A stretch of 64,000 bases of DNA from Bog-473 sp963750075 (GCA_963750075.1 CAVVPG010000001.1:372001-436000), one strand, 5' to 3'. Positions 1-12,100 are shown, counted from the first letter of the stretch. The notes: a model not told the origin generated them from the letters alone. Numbers and translations: made by a program.

Positions 1-1025
1 TAGCGCGGGTCGACACTGACGGCGGAACGCCGCTCGGCGGCGGTGAGGGCCTTCTGCGTCGCGCTCGCCCCAGCCGCCTGGGCCGCCTGTGCCACGGCCG
101 ACTTCGCCGTGGCGAAGGGCGTGGGCGTCCGCTTGGTCAGCTCCAGGAGGTAGTAGCCCCCGTTGACGTTGACGGGCCCGGCGACGCCTCCCACCGCCAG
201 GCTGTCGAGCTTGGCGCTGGCGGGCAGCTGGGTGGCGAAGTCCGCGAGCACGCCGCATTGCAATTGCCCGGTCTGGCTGGCCCCTTTTGCCAACTGGGCG
301 AACGGCGTCCCGAACGCGGCGGCCGCCGCTGCGTCCTGGGCCGCGGCCTGGTCGGTGTAGACGGCTGCCGTGAAACAGGCCGTGTCGAATTGGGCGCGGT
401 GCTGCTCGAAGTAGCGCTGGAGGTCGGCCTCGCTGGAGCCCACGCCGGCCAGGTCCTCCTGCAGCGCGCTGGCCGTGGCAACGAACTCCACCTGCTGGTC
501 GACGAAGGATGTCGGCAGCGTGCTCAGCACCTGCTCCCCGCTCACCGGTTGGCCCGTGGCCGTGCAGCTGTAGCGCGGGTCCTGCCCGGCACTGGTCTGG
601 AGGATCTGGGACATCACCTGGGAGATCTGGGTGCTGAGGTTGGTGCGGGCGTCGGCCAGCTCCGTCGGGGTGACCGTGACGTGGTGCGCGTCCGCCACCT
701 CGAAGATGATCTGATGCCCGATCTCCGTCGAGAGGTAGGTGCTGACGAAGGCGTTGTTCGCCGTGGGGTGGTCCCCCGCGTTCTGGCCCGTGCCGGCACC
801 CGTGACCGGCGGGAGCTGCTGGCTGCTGCCGCCGGACGCGAGGTAGGCCTGCGAGTTCAGGTAGCACTGGTAGGGGATGGATGAGGCGATGGCGTTCACG
901 TCGCTGTTGAGCGTCTGCTGGCTGATGCTCGAGCCGTTGACAACCGCCGCGTTGGTGGGGATGGTGAGCGCGGCCGCGGCCACGCCGCCGGCGAGAACGA
1001 TGAGGAGGACGAGGAGCCGCTTCAC
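1..1025 (-). CDS. SurA/PpiC-like peptidyl-prolyl isomerase (partial)
   Basis: The visible 341 codons start at a GTG 12 nt after the mfd stop and run off the left edge, so the C terminus is missing. Residues 3-22 are a hydrophobic signal or anchor segment after a Lys-Arg pair, which predicts an exported protein. Residues about 25-190 look like a SurA-type N-terminal chaperone region. Residues about 195-310 contain 'GQLQCG' and 'GPVNVNGGYYLLEL', the pattern of a parvulin (rotamase) domain. This implies folding of secreted proteins at the outer face of the membrane. Four Cys are visible, which is unusual and could form disulfides. The family call rests on pattern only. Confidence 0.72.
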   Translation of the reverse strand, partial: MKRLLVLLIVLAGGVAAAALTIPTNAAVVNGSSISQQTLNSDVNAIASSIPYQCYLNSQAYLASGGSSQQLPPVTGAGTGQNAGDHPTANNAFVSTYLSTEIGHQIIFEVADAHHVTVTPTELADARTNLSTQISQVMSQILQTSAGQDPRYSCTATGQPVSGEQVLSTLPTSFVDQQVEFVATASALQEDLAGVGSSEADLQRYFEQHRAQFDTACFTAAVYTDQAAAQDAAAAAAFGTPFAQLAKGASQTGQLQCGVLADFATQLPASAKLDSLAVGGVAGPVNVNGGYYLLELTKRTPTPFATAKSAVAQAAQAAGASATQKALTAAERRSAVSVDPR

Positions 1026-1037
1026 GCGCCGCGCATG

Positions 1038-4586
<3,549 letters not shown>

Positions 4587-4596
4587 GGGGCTCGGC

Positions 4597-5217
4597 CTAC
4601 GACGGCAGCGAATGGCACCACGCCATGGCGGCGTCGACGCCGTCGGCCGCGATGCGCTCGACGGAGTCGGCCGCCGTCTGCACCGCGACGGCCAGCAGGT
4701 CGCGTACCGCCCGCGGCGGGCGCCCGAGCACGTGCGACGCGCCCGCCGCCGCGCTCGGCGGCTTGCCCACGCCGATGCGCACCCGCAGGAAGTCGGACGA
4801 GTGCAGGTGCGACGAGATGGAACGCAGCCCGTTGTGCCCGGCCAGTCCGCCGCCCGCCTTGAGCCGCACCGTGCCGGGGGGCAGGTCGAGCTCGTCGTGC
4901 ACGATCACGATGGTCGCCGGATCGTCGATGCCGTACCGCTTGGCCAGGGCGCGCACGGCGATGCCGGACTCGTTCATGTAGGTCGTCGGGACGGCCAGAG
5001 CCACCCGCCGGCCGGCGAGCGTCACCACGACGGCCCGGGCCTGGACGCCCTTCTCGGCGCGCAGCGGGGTGCCCTGGCGCTGCGCCAGGAGCTCGACGGC
5101 ATCGGACCCGGCGTTGTGCAGGCTCCCGGCGAACTCCGTCCCGGGGTTGCCCAGCCCGACGACCAGGAGGTCCGCCGGAGTCCCCCGGCGCTCGGACCGG
5201 GCGAAGGGGCGGCGCAG
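4597..5217 (-). CDS. pth: Peptidyl-tRNA hydrolase, probable CTG start
   Basis: Hydrolyses peptidyl-tRNA released from stalled ribosomes in the cytoplasm. Family landmarks are present in order: 'VVGLGNPG', catalytic His in 'LHNAGSDA', 'TTYMNESG', 'HDELDLPPG' and 'GLAGHNGLRSI'. The frame is open upstream only to the rplY stop (5221-5223), and no ATG, GTG or TTG lies between that stop and the conserved core. The best start is a CTG at 5217, 3 nt after the rplY stop, with a GAGGG ribosome-binding site inside the end of rplY. This gives 206 residues, close to the family norm. Translational coupling to rplY is inferred. Confidence 0.9.
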   Translation of the reverse strand: MRRPFARSERRGTPADLLVVGLGNPGTEFAGSLHNAGSDAVELLAQRQGTPLRAEKGVQARAVVVTLAGRRVALAVPTTYMNESGIAVRALAKRYGIDDPATIVIVHDELDLPPGTVRLKAGGGLAGHNGLRSISSHLHSSDFLRVRIGVGKPPSAAAGASHVLGRPPRAVRDLLAVAVQTAADSVERIAADGVDAAMAWCHSLPS

Positions 5218-5220
5218 GGC

Positions 5221-5886
5221 CTAGCCCTCTTCGCCCGTGGTCTCGGCTGCCTCCCCGCTCGGCTCGGCGGTCTCGGCCGCTGCCCCCTCCTCGCCCTCGA
5301 CCTCGCCGGCCTCCTCTTCGAGCGTGACGACGCGCGGCGGTTGGCCGATGGCGATCGCCGTCTCGGGGTCGGTCTCGGTGGTGACCCCCTCGGGCAGCGA
5401 GATGTCCGACACCCGCACCTGCCCACCGATGGTGAGCCCGCTGATGTCGGCCTCGAGCACGGTGGGGATGGCCCCGGGGAGCGCCCTGATGGGGAGCGTG
5501 AACATCTGCTGCTCGACGAGCCCGTCGCCGTGGTGGACCTCGAGCGCCTCACCGACGAGCGTGATCGGCACGTCCGCGCTGATGACCTCGTCGCGGCGGA
5601 CTATGACGAAGTCGACGTGCGTCACCGTCTGGGCGACGGGGTGGCGCTGCATCTCCCGGGCGATGGTCAGGAAGGTGCCCGAGCCGGTGTCGAGGGACAA
5701 GAGCTGGTTGGCGCCGGCCTCCGTGTTGAGGGCGGCCCGCAGCTCCCGGGCCACGACGGCGACGGCCACCGGGTCGGTCCCGTGCCCATAGACGACGCCC
5801 GGGATCTTCCCGGCGCGCCGCAGGCGGCGCACGGCGCGCGAGCCGAGCGGGCGCCCGACCTCGGCGGCAAGTACGACTTCGGCCAT
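5221..5886 (-). CDS. rplY: 50S ribosomal protein L25, general stress protein Ctc type
   Basis: A 5S rRNA-binding ribosomal protein of the long (Ctc/TL5) form, 221 residues. The N-terminal L25 domain begins 'MAEVVLAAEVGRPLGS' and includes 'RRAGKIPGVVYGHG'. A TL5-type beta-domain follows with 'VTHVDFVIVRRDEVI' and 'LPEGVTTETDPETAIAI'. The tail after about residue 190 is rich in Glu and Ala and low in complexity, as is usual for actinobacterial members. The ATG is preceded by GAGGAGAT at good spacing. The rplY-pth neighbourhood is common in bacteria. Confidence 0.95.
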   Translation of the reverse strand: MAEVVLAAEVGRPLGSRAVRRLRRAGKIPGVVYGHGTDPVAVAVVARELRAALNTEAGANQLLSLDTGSGTFLTIAREMQRHPVAQTVTHVDFVIVRRDEVISADVPITLVGEALEVHHGDGLVEQQMFTLPIRALPGAIPTVLEADISGLTIGGQVRVSDISLPEGVTTETDPETAIAIGQPPRVVTLEEEAGEVEGEEGAAAETAEPSGEAAETTGEEG

Positions 5887-6036
5887 AACGGATCTCCTCA
5901 GGTGGCAAGAGCGGCGTGCGCGGACGGCGGGGGCGCCTCCGGCGAACGGCCTACCAGCGTAGCCGCCCGGCGGGGCGGGCGACCACCGCGCGCCGGGCCG
6001 GGCCCGGCGGGCCACGGATCGGCGCCCCCGGCCCGC

Positions 6037-7008
6037 CTAGACCAGGTTGTCCCCGCCGAAGAGTTCGGAGACCGAGGTGTCCTCGAAGACGGCGTCGATG
6101 GCGTCGGCGATGATCTTGGCCACGGACAGGACCTCGAGCTTGTCGAACGTGCGGTCCTCGGCCACGGGGAGGGTGTCGGTCACCACCACCCGCGAGATGG
6201 GCGCCGCCTTCAGCCGGTCCACCGCCGGGTCGGACAGCACGGCGTGGGTGGCCATGGCCGAGATGTCCGACGCACCGGCCTCGGCCAGCAGCTCGGCCGC
6301 GGCGCAGATCGTCCCGGCCGTGTCGATCATGTCGTCGATCAGGACGCAGGGACGCCCCTCGACCTCACCGACCACGTGGCGCGCCTTGACCTCGTTGTAG
6401 GTGCCCCGGGGGCGCGTCTTGTGGATGAGGGCGAGGTCGAAGCCGAGGTGCTGGCTGTAGCGCTCGGCCACCTTGACCCGGCCGGCGTCGGGCGCCACCA
6501 CCACGACGTCGTTGCCGAAGTTGTCCCGCATGTAGCCCTCGAGGACGGGCGCCGCCACCAGGTGGTCGAACGGCACGTCGAAGAACCCCTGGATCTGCCC
6601 CGAGTGGAGGTCGACGCTGATGACGCGGTCGGCGCCCGCGGCCGAGAGCATGTCGGCCACCAGCTTGGCCGTGATCGGCTCGCGCCCGGTGGACTTGCGG
6701 TCCTGGCGCGAGTAGCCGTAGTACGGGCACACCGCCGTGATCCGCTTGGCCGACGCGCGCTTGGCGGCGTCGATCATGATCAGGTGCTCCATCAGCGAGT
6801 CGTTCACGGGGCTGGCGTGCGTCTGGATGATGAAGACGTCGCAGCCCCGGATGGAGATGTCGTACTTGCAGTAGATCTCCCCGTTGGCGAACTCGCGTAG
6901 GTTCGCCTCCCCCAGCTCCACGCCCAGGTGCCCCGCGATGTCCTGTGCCAGGACCGGGTGCGAGCGGCCAGAAACCAGTTCCAGGCGACGCCGCGGGATC
7001 AGCTCCAC
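6037..7008 (-). CDS. prs: Ribose-phosphate pyrophosphokinase
   Basis: Makes PRPP from ribose-5-phosphate and ATP for nucleotide, histidine and tryptophan synthesis. The 323-residue product has 'GRSHPVLAQDIA' near the N terminus, the ATP loop region 'YGYSRQDRKSTGREPITAK', the flexible-loop and ribose region 'SVDLHSGQIQGFFDVP', 'VVAPDAGRVKVAERY', and the PRPP-binding loop 'VLIDDMIDTAGTI'. The GTG at 7008 was chosen because a TAGCGT -10 box lies exactly 7 nt upstream, predicting a leaderless message, and the length then fits the family. It follows glmU on the same strand, a classical pairing. Confidence 0.95.
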   Translation of the reverse strand: MELIPRRRLELVSGRSHPVLAQDIAGHLGVELGEANLREFANGEIYCKYDISIRGCDVFIIQTHASPVNDSLMEHLIMIDAAKRASAKRITAVCPYYGYSRQDRKSTGREPITAKLVADMLSAAGADRVISVDLHSGQIQGFFDVPFDHLVAAPVLEGYMRDNFGNDVVVVAPDAGRVKVAERYSQHLGFDLALIHKTRPRGTYNEVKARHVVGEVEGRPCVLIDDMIDTAGTICAAAELLAEAGASDISAMATHAVLSDPAVDRLKAAPISRVVVTDTLPVAEDRTFDKLEVLSVAKIIADAIDAVFEDTSVSELFGGDNLV

Positions 7009-7015
7009 GGGGCCA

Positions 7016-7021
7016 ACGCTA
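7016..7021 (-). promoter_or_regulatory. Leaderless -10 box for prs
   Basis: TAGCGT on the minus strand, 7 nt before the prs GTG. The spacing puts the transcription start at the initiation codon. No clear -35 box is seen. Confidence 0.5.
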
Positions 7022-7052
7022 CTCGCCACGGCGGGGCCCGGCTCGGGGCCGC

Positions 7053-8156
7053 TCAGGTGTCGGGGCCCCCGAGCACCGAGTGCGGGCCGACCTCGCAGCC
7101 CGCCGCCACTTCGGCGCCGGGCTCCAGCACGCTGTAGGGGCCGATGCGCGCTCCGGCCCCGACGGTGGCCCGGGTGCACACGCTCTCGGCCACCACCGCG
7201 CCCTCGCCCACCGTGGTGTCGGTCAGCACGCTGTTCGGACCGATCTCGGCGCCGGCGCCGATCGTGCAGGCGCCCCGCAGGATCACGCCGGGAAGCAGGG
7301 ACACGTCGGCGTCCAGGCTGGCCTGGGCGTCCACGTAGGTGCGCTCGGGATCCCACATCGTCACGCCCCGTCGCATCCAGCGCTCGTTGATCCGGTCGCG
7401 CAGCTCCGCCTCGGCGACCGCCAGCTGCGCCCGGTCGTTCACGCCCGCCGCCTCCATGGAGTCGGGCAGCACCAGGGAGCGCACCGTGTAGCCCGCGCTC
7501 GAGAGGACGGCCACGGCGTCGGTCAGGTAGTACTCGCCCTGGGCGTTGGCCGGGCTCAACCGGCGCAGCGTCGGCGCCAGGATGCTGCGCCGGAAGCAGT
7601 AGAGGGAGGTGTTGACCTCGTCGATCGCCCTCTCGTCCTCGGTGGCGTCGGCCTCCTCCACCACCCGGGCGACGTCGCCGTCCTTGCCGTGCACGATCCG
7701 GCCGTAGCCCGTGGGGTTCTCGACGACGGCCGTGAGCAGCGTGGCCCCCGCGTCCTCGGCCCGGTGCGCGCGCACGAGCGAGGCCAGCGTCTGGGGTCGC
7801 AACAGCGGCGTGTCACCAGGGAGGACCACGACGTCCTCCTCCTCGTCGTCGTCGTCATCGGGCAGGCCGGTCAGGCCGACGGCCAACGCGTCGCCGGTGC
7901 CGGACTGGGTGAGCTGCTCCACGAACTCGATCTGCATCGACGGCGGGGCGAGCTGCACCAGGGTCTTGGTGACCCACTCGCCGCGGTGCCCCACCACCAC
8001 GACCACCCGCCGCACGTCGATCTCGGCCATGGCGTCGAGCACGTGGAGGATCATCGGGCGGCCGCACAGGAGGTGCAGGGGCTTGGGGCGCTCGGAACGC
8101 ATCCGAGTCCCCTCGCCGGCGGCCAGGACCACGGCGGAGAGTCGGCGTTCGTGCAT
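7053..8156 (-). CDS. glmU: GlmU-like UDP-GlcNAc pyrophosphorylase with truncated acetyltransferase domain
   Basis: The nucleotidyltransferase half is intact: 'LAAGEGTRMRSERPKPLHLL' binds the uridine nucleotide and 'GTGDALAVGL', 'PGDTPLL' and 'NPTGYGRIV' follow the family order. A left-handed beta-helix of hexapeptides starts near residue 265 but the protein stops at 367 residues. Bifunctional GlmU proteins are about 450-490 residues. The end aligns by eye with the turn just before the Lys/His/Tyr acetyltransferase site of E. coli GlmU, so acetylation of GlcN-1-P should be lost. The next gene begins 45 nt on, so no missing exon-like piece is hidden in another frame. A run of Asp/Glu interrupts residues about 101-109. 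Confidence 0.85.
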   Translation of the reverse strand: MHERRLSAVVLAAGEGTRMRSERPKPLHLLCGRPMILHVLDAMAEIDVRRVVVVVGHRGEWVTKTLVQLAPPSMQIEFVEQLTQSGTGDALAVGLTGLPDDDDDEEEDVVVLPGDTPLLRPQTLASLVRAHRAEDAGATLLTAVVENPTGYGRIVHGKDGDVARVVEEADATEDERAIDEVNTSLYCFRRSILAPTLRRLSPANAQGEYYLTDAVAVLSSAGYTVRSLVLPDSMEAAGVNDRAQLAVAEAELRDRINERWMRRGVTMWDPERTYVDAQASLDADVSLLPGVILRGACTIGAGAEIGPNSVLTDTTVGEGAVVAESVCTRATVGAGARIGPYSVLEPGAEVAAGCEVGPHSVLGGPDT

Positions 8157-8210
8157 CGCCGCATTCTTAGCCCGCCCGGCCACCCGGCGTACGTATGGGA
8201 CACTCGTATA

Positions 8211-9113
8211 GTGCCGGAATTGATCCCCTACGACGAGTTCGGGCTCTTCCACGAGAACGCCGCGGAGTACGGGCTGCCGTATCCGGGCCCGCCCGACGTG
8301 CGCCGGGTCGACGTCGAGGTCTCGCCCTCGAGGCTGGTCTCCAGCTTGGTGTGGGGCACCGGGGAGCCCGAGCTGGTCCTCGTCCACGGCGGAGCGCAGA
8401 ACGCGCACACCTGGGACACCGTCGCCCTGGCTCTCGGGCGGCCGCTGGTGGCGGTCGACCTCCCCGGCCACGGCCACTCCGACGGCGGGCCCGAGGGCTC
8501 CATCTCCATCGGCACCAACGGCCGTGACCTCGCTGCCGTCGTGGCGCAGCTGGCCCCCGGGGCGCGCGGCGTCGTCGGCATGTCGCTGGGCGGCATGTCC
8601 TCGATCGCGCTGGCGGCGCACGCCCCGGAGCTCGTGCGTGCCCTCGTGCTGGTCGACATCACCCCCGGGGTGAACGCCGAGAAGGCGGCACCGGTGACGA
8701 ACTTCGTCAACGGGCCGGCCAGCTTCGACAGCTTCGACGAGCTGCTGGCCCGCACGATGGAGCACAACCCCACCCGCTCGGAGTCGTCGCTGCGCCGGGG
8801 CATCCTGCACAACGCCGTGCAGCGCGAGGACGGGAGCTGGGTCTGGCGCTACGCGCGGTTCCGCACCGACCCCGCCGCCGGCGTGCCCGACTTCGCCGAC
8901 TGGTGGGGGGCGGTCTCGGGGCTCACCGTACCGGTCCTCTTGGTCCGGGGCCTCGCCTGGTCCGTCGTCGACGACGCCGACGTGGCCGAGCTGCTGCGCC
9001 GCCAGCCGACCGCCACGGTGGTGGGCGTCGAGGGCGCGGGGCACAGCATCCAGGGGGACCGGCCCCTCGAGCTGGCGGCGATCCTGAACGACTTCCTCTT
9101 CCCCGGCGGCTGA
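8211..9113 (+). CDS. Alpha/beta-fold hydrolase
   Basis: A 300-residue cytoplasmic hydrolase of unknown substrate. It has the oxyanion region 'LVLVHGGAQNAHTWD', the nucleophile elbow 'GMSLGGMSS' (Ser near residue 126), an acidic residue in 'VVDDADVAELL', and the catalytic His in 'VEGAGHSIQGDRP' near 283. A GTG start at 8211 is used because the conserved fold begins soon after it. It is divergent from glmU across 54 nt. The following membrane-protein gene overlaps its stop by one base, so the two are cotranscribed. Confidence 0.8.
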   Translation: MPELIPYDEFGLFHENAAEYGLPYPGPPDVRRVDVEVSPSRLVSSLVWGTGEPELVLVHGGAQNAHTWDTVALALGRPLVAVDLPGHGHSDGGPEGSISIGTNGRDLAAVVAQLAPGARGVVGMSLGGMSSIALAAHAPELVRALVLVDITPGVNAEKAAPVTNFVNGPASFDSFDELLARTMEHNPTRSESSLRRGILHNAVQREDGSWVWRYARFRTDPAAGVPDFADWWGAVSGLTVPVLLVRGLAWSVVDDADVAELLRRQPTATVVGVEGAGHSIQGDRPLELAAILNDFLFPGG

Positions 9114-9481
9114 TGGACACGCGCGTCTGGCTCTCACGCCGCGCCCTGAAGCTGCATGCGCTGATCCTCGTCCTCGTCCCGGCCTTCATGGCGCTGTGCA
9201 TCTGGCAGGTCAGCCGCGCCCTCGGTGGCAACAGCCTCAGTTGGGCCTACGTCTTCGAGTGGCCCATCTTCGCCGGCTACGCCGTCTACATGTGGTGGCG
9301 CTTCGTGCACGAGGCGGCCGAGGTCACTCCGCCCGCTTCTGCCGGGCACCCTCCCGGCGGCACCGGACCCGGCGCCGACGCCGAGAGCGCGGCACGCCAG
9401 GAGAAGGAGGACGAGGAGCTCGCCGCCTACAACGAGTACCTGGCGCGTCTGGCCGAGCGGGACAGGGCCGCGGAGCGGTGA
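9113..9481 (+). CDS. Small two-TM membrane protein of unknown function
   Basis: A 122-residue protein starting at an ATG that overlaps the stop of the upstream hydrolase (TGATG). Two hydrophobic helices lie at about residues 14-35 ('HALILVLVPAFMALCIWQV') and 44-63 ('WAYVFEWPIFAGYAVYMWW'). A charged cytoplasmic tail rich in Glu, Ala and Arg follows and is probably helical. Proteins of this layout are conserved in actinobacteria, and the first helix resembles the N terminus of SURF1 ('WQVSRA'), but there is no SURF1 domain. Function unknown. Confidence 0.72.
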   Translation: MDTRVWLSRRALKLHALILVLVPAFMALCIWQVSRALGGNSLSWAYVFEWPIFAGYAVYMWWRFVHEAAEVTPPASAGHPPGGTGPGADAESAARQEKEDEELAAYNEYLARLAERDRAAER

Positions 9482-9489
9482 CGGGGTGC

Positions 9490-9561
9490 TCCGGGGGGAG
9501 GGCTCGAACCTCCAACATCCGGCTCCAAAGGCCGACGTTCTGCCGATTGAACTACCCCGGA
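9490..9561 (-). tRNA. tRNA-Gln (anticodon TTG)
   Basis: The minus strand folds as a cloverleaf: acceptor TCCGGGG pairs with CCCCGGA, the D arm contains TAGTTCAATCGG, the anticodon loop is CTTTGGA (TTG at 34-36), and the T arm is GGAGG-TTCGAGC-CCTCC. The gene does not encode CCA. It lies between the membrane-protein gene and a response regulator and is transcribed against both. Confidence 0.95.
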
Positions 9562-9623
9562 CCGAGGTGGTCGCCCCCCAGAGGTTAGACAGCGGCCGGC
9601 CGTGCCCGGGCGAGGCGCGGCGG

Positions 9624-9629
9624 TAGCTT
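9624..9629 (+). promoter_or_regulatory. Leaderless -10 box for the response regulator
   Basis: TAGCTT 8 nt before the GTG at 9638, with no Shine-Dalgarno sequence. It supports that start codon. Confidence 0.5.
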
Positions 9630-9637
9630 CTTCTTTC

Positions 9638-10309
9638 GTGCGCATCCTCGTGGTCGACGACGACCTGGCGGTCCGCCGGTCGATCGACCGGGCTCTGCGC
9701 CTCGAGGGCTACGAGGTGCTGACCGTCCCCTCGGGCGGCGAGGCGCTCGAGGCGCTGGCGCAGACGCCGCCCGACGCGCTGATCCTCGATCTCGGGCTGC
9801 CCGACGTCGACGGCCTGGCCGTCTGCCGGCGCATGCGCAGCGCCGGGGACGACACGCCGGTCCTGATGCTCACGGCGCGCGACGCCGTCGACGACCGGGT
9901 CCAAGGCCTCGATGCGGGCGCCGACGACTACCTGGTCAAGCCGTTCGCGTTGGCCGAGCTGCTGGCTCGTCTGCGCGCACTGCTGCGGCGGCGCTTCGAA
10001 GGGGAGGGTGGTCTGCTGCGCGTCGGTGACCTGTCGCTGAACCTCTCCACCCGGGAGGGGCAGCGGGGAGAGCGCACCTTCACCCTCACGCGGATCGAAT
10101 TCGACCTGCTCGAGATGTTCTTGCGCCACCCGCGCCAGGTGCTCACACGCGACGTGCTGCTGAACCGGGTCTGGGGCTTCGACTTCGACTCGGGCACCAA
10201 CTCCCTGGCCGTCTACGTCGGCTACCTCCGGCGCAAGCTCGAGGAGGGGGGCGAGCCCCGCTGCATCCAGACGGTCCGCGGCGTCGGCTACGTGCTGCGG
10301 GACGCGTGA
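9638..10309 (+). CDS. OmpR-family response regulator
   Basis: A DNA-binding response regulator of 223 residues. The receiver domain has the acidic pocket 'VVDDD', phospho-acceptor Asp51 in 'LILDLGLPD', Thr in 'MLTARD' and Lys101 in 'DDYLVKPF'. The winged-helix domain follows from about 125 with 'LTRIEFDLLEMFLRHP', 'WGFDF' and 'IQTVRGVGYVLR'. The GTG at 9638 has a TANNNT box 8 nt upstream and no ribosome-binding site. The kinase gene overlaps its stop (GTGA), so the pair forms one system. Overall shape is close to mycobacterial MprA. Confidence 0.93.
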   Translation: MRILVVDDDLAVRRSIDRALRLEGYEVLTVPSGGEALEALAQTPPDALILDLGLPDVDGLAVCRRMRSAGDDTPVLMLTARDAVDDRVQGLDAGADDYLVKPFALAELLARLRALLRRRFEGEGGLLRVGDLSLNLSTREGQRGERTFTLTRIEFDLLEMFLRHPRQVLTRDVLLNRVWGFDFDSGTNSLAVYVGYLRRKLEEGGEPRCIQTVRGVGYVLRDA

Positions 10310-11649
10310 CCTTCCGCACCCGGCTCGTGCTGGCCACCACGTCGGCCGTCGTGGTCGCCGTGCTGGCTGCCTCGCTTGCCTCGTTCCTGGTGGCGCGCAA
10401 CACGCTCCTGCAGGCGGCCGACAACTCGCTCACCACGGCGGCGCAGCGCGTCCTGGCCGGCCAGGAGATCGGCTCGACCACGGCCACGCTGGGGCAGGTG
10501 ATCGACACCGGCGGCGCCGTCGTCTCCGGGGGCGGTCTGCCCGTCAACGGGCAGGTGCGGTTGGTGGCCGTCGGGCTCGCCCCCGCCTTCTTCACCACGG
10601 TGAAGGTCGACGGGAACCAGATGCGCGAATACGTGGAGCACCTCCCCGCCGGCACGACGGTGCAGTCGGGCATCCTCGTCGAGGGAGGCGCGCTGCAGAT
10701 CGCCACGCTCCTCAACGTCAGCTCGGAGCTGCGGACCCTGGCGCTCCTGCTCGGCCTCGTCGCCTTCGTCGGCGTCCTCCTGGCCGTCGTGCTCGGATGG
10801 CTGGTGGCCCGCACCGCCCTCGTCCCGCTGAACTCCCTCACCGACACGGTCGAGGACGTGGCCGAGACCACCGACGTGACGCGCCGGTTGTCCCCCGGCG
10901 GCCCCGACGAGCTGGGCCGCCTGCGGCGCACGTTCAACCGGCTGCTCGAGGCTCTGGAGTCGTCGCGTCGGGCCCAGAGCCAGCTCGTCCTCGACGCGTC
11001 GCACGAGCTGCGGACGCCGCTCACCAGCCTGCGCACCAACCTCGAGGTGATCCGCCGGGTCGACGAGCTCAGCGTCGAGGACCGCTCCGTGCTCGTCGAC
11101 GACGTCCTGGTGCAACTGCAGGAGCTGACCGACCTGGTCGGCGACCTCGCCGAGCTGGCCCGGGGCGACCAGGAGCCGGCGCCACCGGAGATGCTCCGCC
11201 TCGACCTGCTCGTGCGGGACGCCGTCGCGGTGCAGAACACGCACGCCCGGACCAAGGACGTGCGCTTCGAGCTCGACGCCGAGCCCACCTGGGTCGAGGG
11301 CCACACCGACCGCCTGAGCCGCGCCGTCGGCAACCTGCTCGACAACGCCCGCAAGTGGAGCCCGCCCGGGCGGCCAGTGTCGGTCGAGTGCCGGGACGGG
11401 ACGGTCGTCGTCCACGATCACGGCCCCGGCATCGCCGAGGACGACCTGCCGCACATCTTCGACCGCTTCTACCGCTCCGCGGCCGCACGGGGGCTGCCGG
11501 GATCGGGCCTGGGCCTCGCCATCGTGGCCCAGGTGGTCAAAGCGGAGGGAGGGACGATCCAGGCCGAGAACGACCCCGCCGGCGGGGCCCGGATGTCGCT
11601 GCGCCTGCCCACGGTGTCAGGACCCGGCGAGGACGGCACATCCCCCTAG
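10306..11649 (+). CDS. Membrane sensor histidine kinase
   Basis: The partner of the preceding response regulator, 447 residues, starting at a GTG that overlaps the regulator stop. One membrane helix lies near residues 5-28 and a second near 143-168, enclosing a sensor region of about 110 residues outside the cell. A HAMP linker follows ('VARTALVPLNSLTDTVEDVA'). The dimerisation helix carries His233 in 'LDASHELRTPLTSL'. The ATPase domain has N box 'VGNLLDNARKW', 'DHGPGIAEDDLPHIFDRFYR' and 'GSGLGLAIV'. The layout matches MprB-type kinases. The stimulus is not evident. Confidence 0.93.
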   Translation: MTFRTRLVLATTSAVVVAVLAASLASFLVARNTLLQAADNSLTTAAQRVLAGQEIGSTTATLGQVIDTGGAVVSGGGLPVNGQVRLVAVGLAPAFFTTVKVDGNQMREYVEHLPAGTTVQSGILVEGGALQIATLLNVSSELRTLALLLGLVAFVGVLLAVVLGWLVARTALVPLNSLTDTVEDVAETTDVTRRLSPGGPDELGRLRRTFNRLLEALESSRRAQSQLVLDASHELRTPLTSLRTNLEVIRRVDELSVEDRSVLVDDVLVQLQELTDLVGDLAELARGDQEPAPPEMLRLDLLVRDAVAVQNTHARTKDVRFELDAEPTWVEGHTDRLSRAVGNLLDNARKWSPPGRPVSVECRDGTVVVHDHGPGIAEDDLPHIFDRFYRSAAARGLPGSGLGLAIVAQVVKAEGGTIQAENDPAGGARMSLRLPTVSGPGEDGTSP

Positions 11650-11656
11650 CGCGCCC

Positions 11657-11673
11657 ACCCGGGTTCTCCGGGT
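11657..11673 (+). terminator. Hairpin after the kinase gene
   Basis: ACCCGG-GTTCT-CCGGGT forms a 6-bp stem 7 nt after the kinase stop, between convergent genes. No T-rich tract follows, so termination is only likely. Confidence 0.35.
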
Positions 11674-11719
11674 CTGCTCAGGCCTTCCCGATGCCCTGCC
11701 CAGTCGGTTGCACCGCAGC

Positions 11720-12100
11720 TCAGCGGGCCGCGCCCTCGGCCGCGATCAGCTCGATCCGGTTGCCGAAGGGATCGTCGACGTAGGCGCCGTCCCCCGGCCC
11801 GCGGTCGGGGTTCGGCCGTACCTCCACCCCGGCGGCGGACAGCGTGGCCTCCAGGGCACCCAGGTCACGCACCACCAGCGCCGGATGGGCCTTGCGGGCC
11901 GGACGGAAGTCCTCCTCCACGCCCAGGTGCAACGCCACCTCCCCCCGGCTGAACCAGCAACCGCCCCGGGCCGCCAGGGGCTCGGGCTTCGGGAGCCGCT
12001 CCAGGCCGAGGAGGCCGGAGTAGAAGGCCTCGGCGTCCGCCTCGCGGCCGGGCGGCATGGCCAGCTGGACATGGTCGAGCCGGACGATCTCGAAGCCCAT
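11720..12100 (-). CDS. VOC-family (glyoxalase/bleomycin-resistance fold) protein
   Basis: A 126-residue cytoplasmic protein with two beta-alpha-beta-beta-beta modules. 'RLDHVQLAMPPG' supplies a candidate metal His near the N terminus, 'VALHLGVEEDF' a second His, and 'YVDDPFGNRIELI' is the typical C-terminal VOC signature with the metal-binding Glu. The reaction cannot be predicted; dioxygenase, epimerase and resistance functions share the fold. The ATG has a strong GAGGAGG site. It diverges from the bS22 gene. Confidence 0.85.
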   Translation of the reverse strand: MGFEIVRLDHVQLAMPPGREADAEAFYSGLLGLERLPKPEPLAARGGCWFSRGEVALHLGVEEDFRPARKAHPALVVRDLGALEATLSAAGVEVRPNPDRGPGDGAYVDDPFGNRIELIAAEGAAR

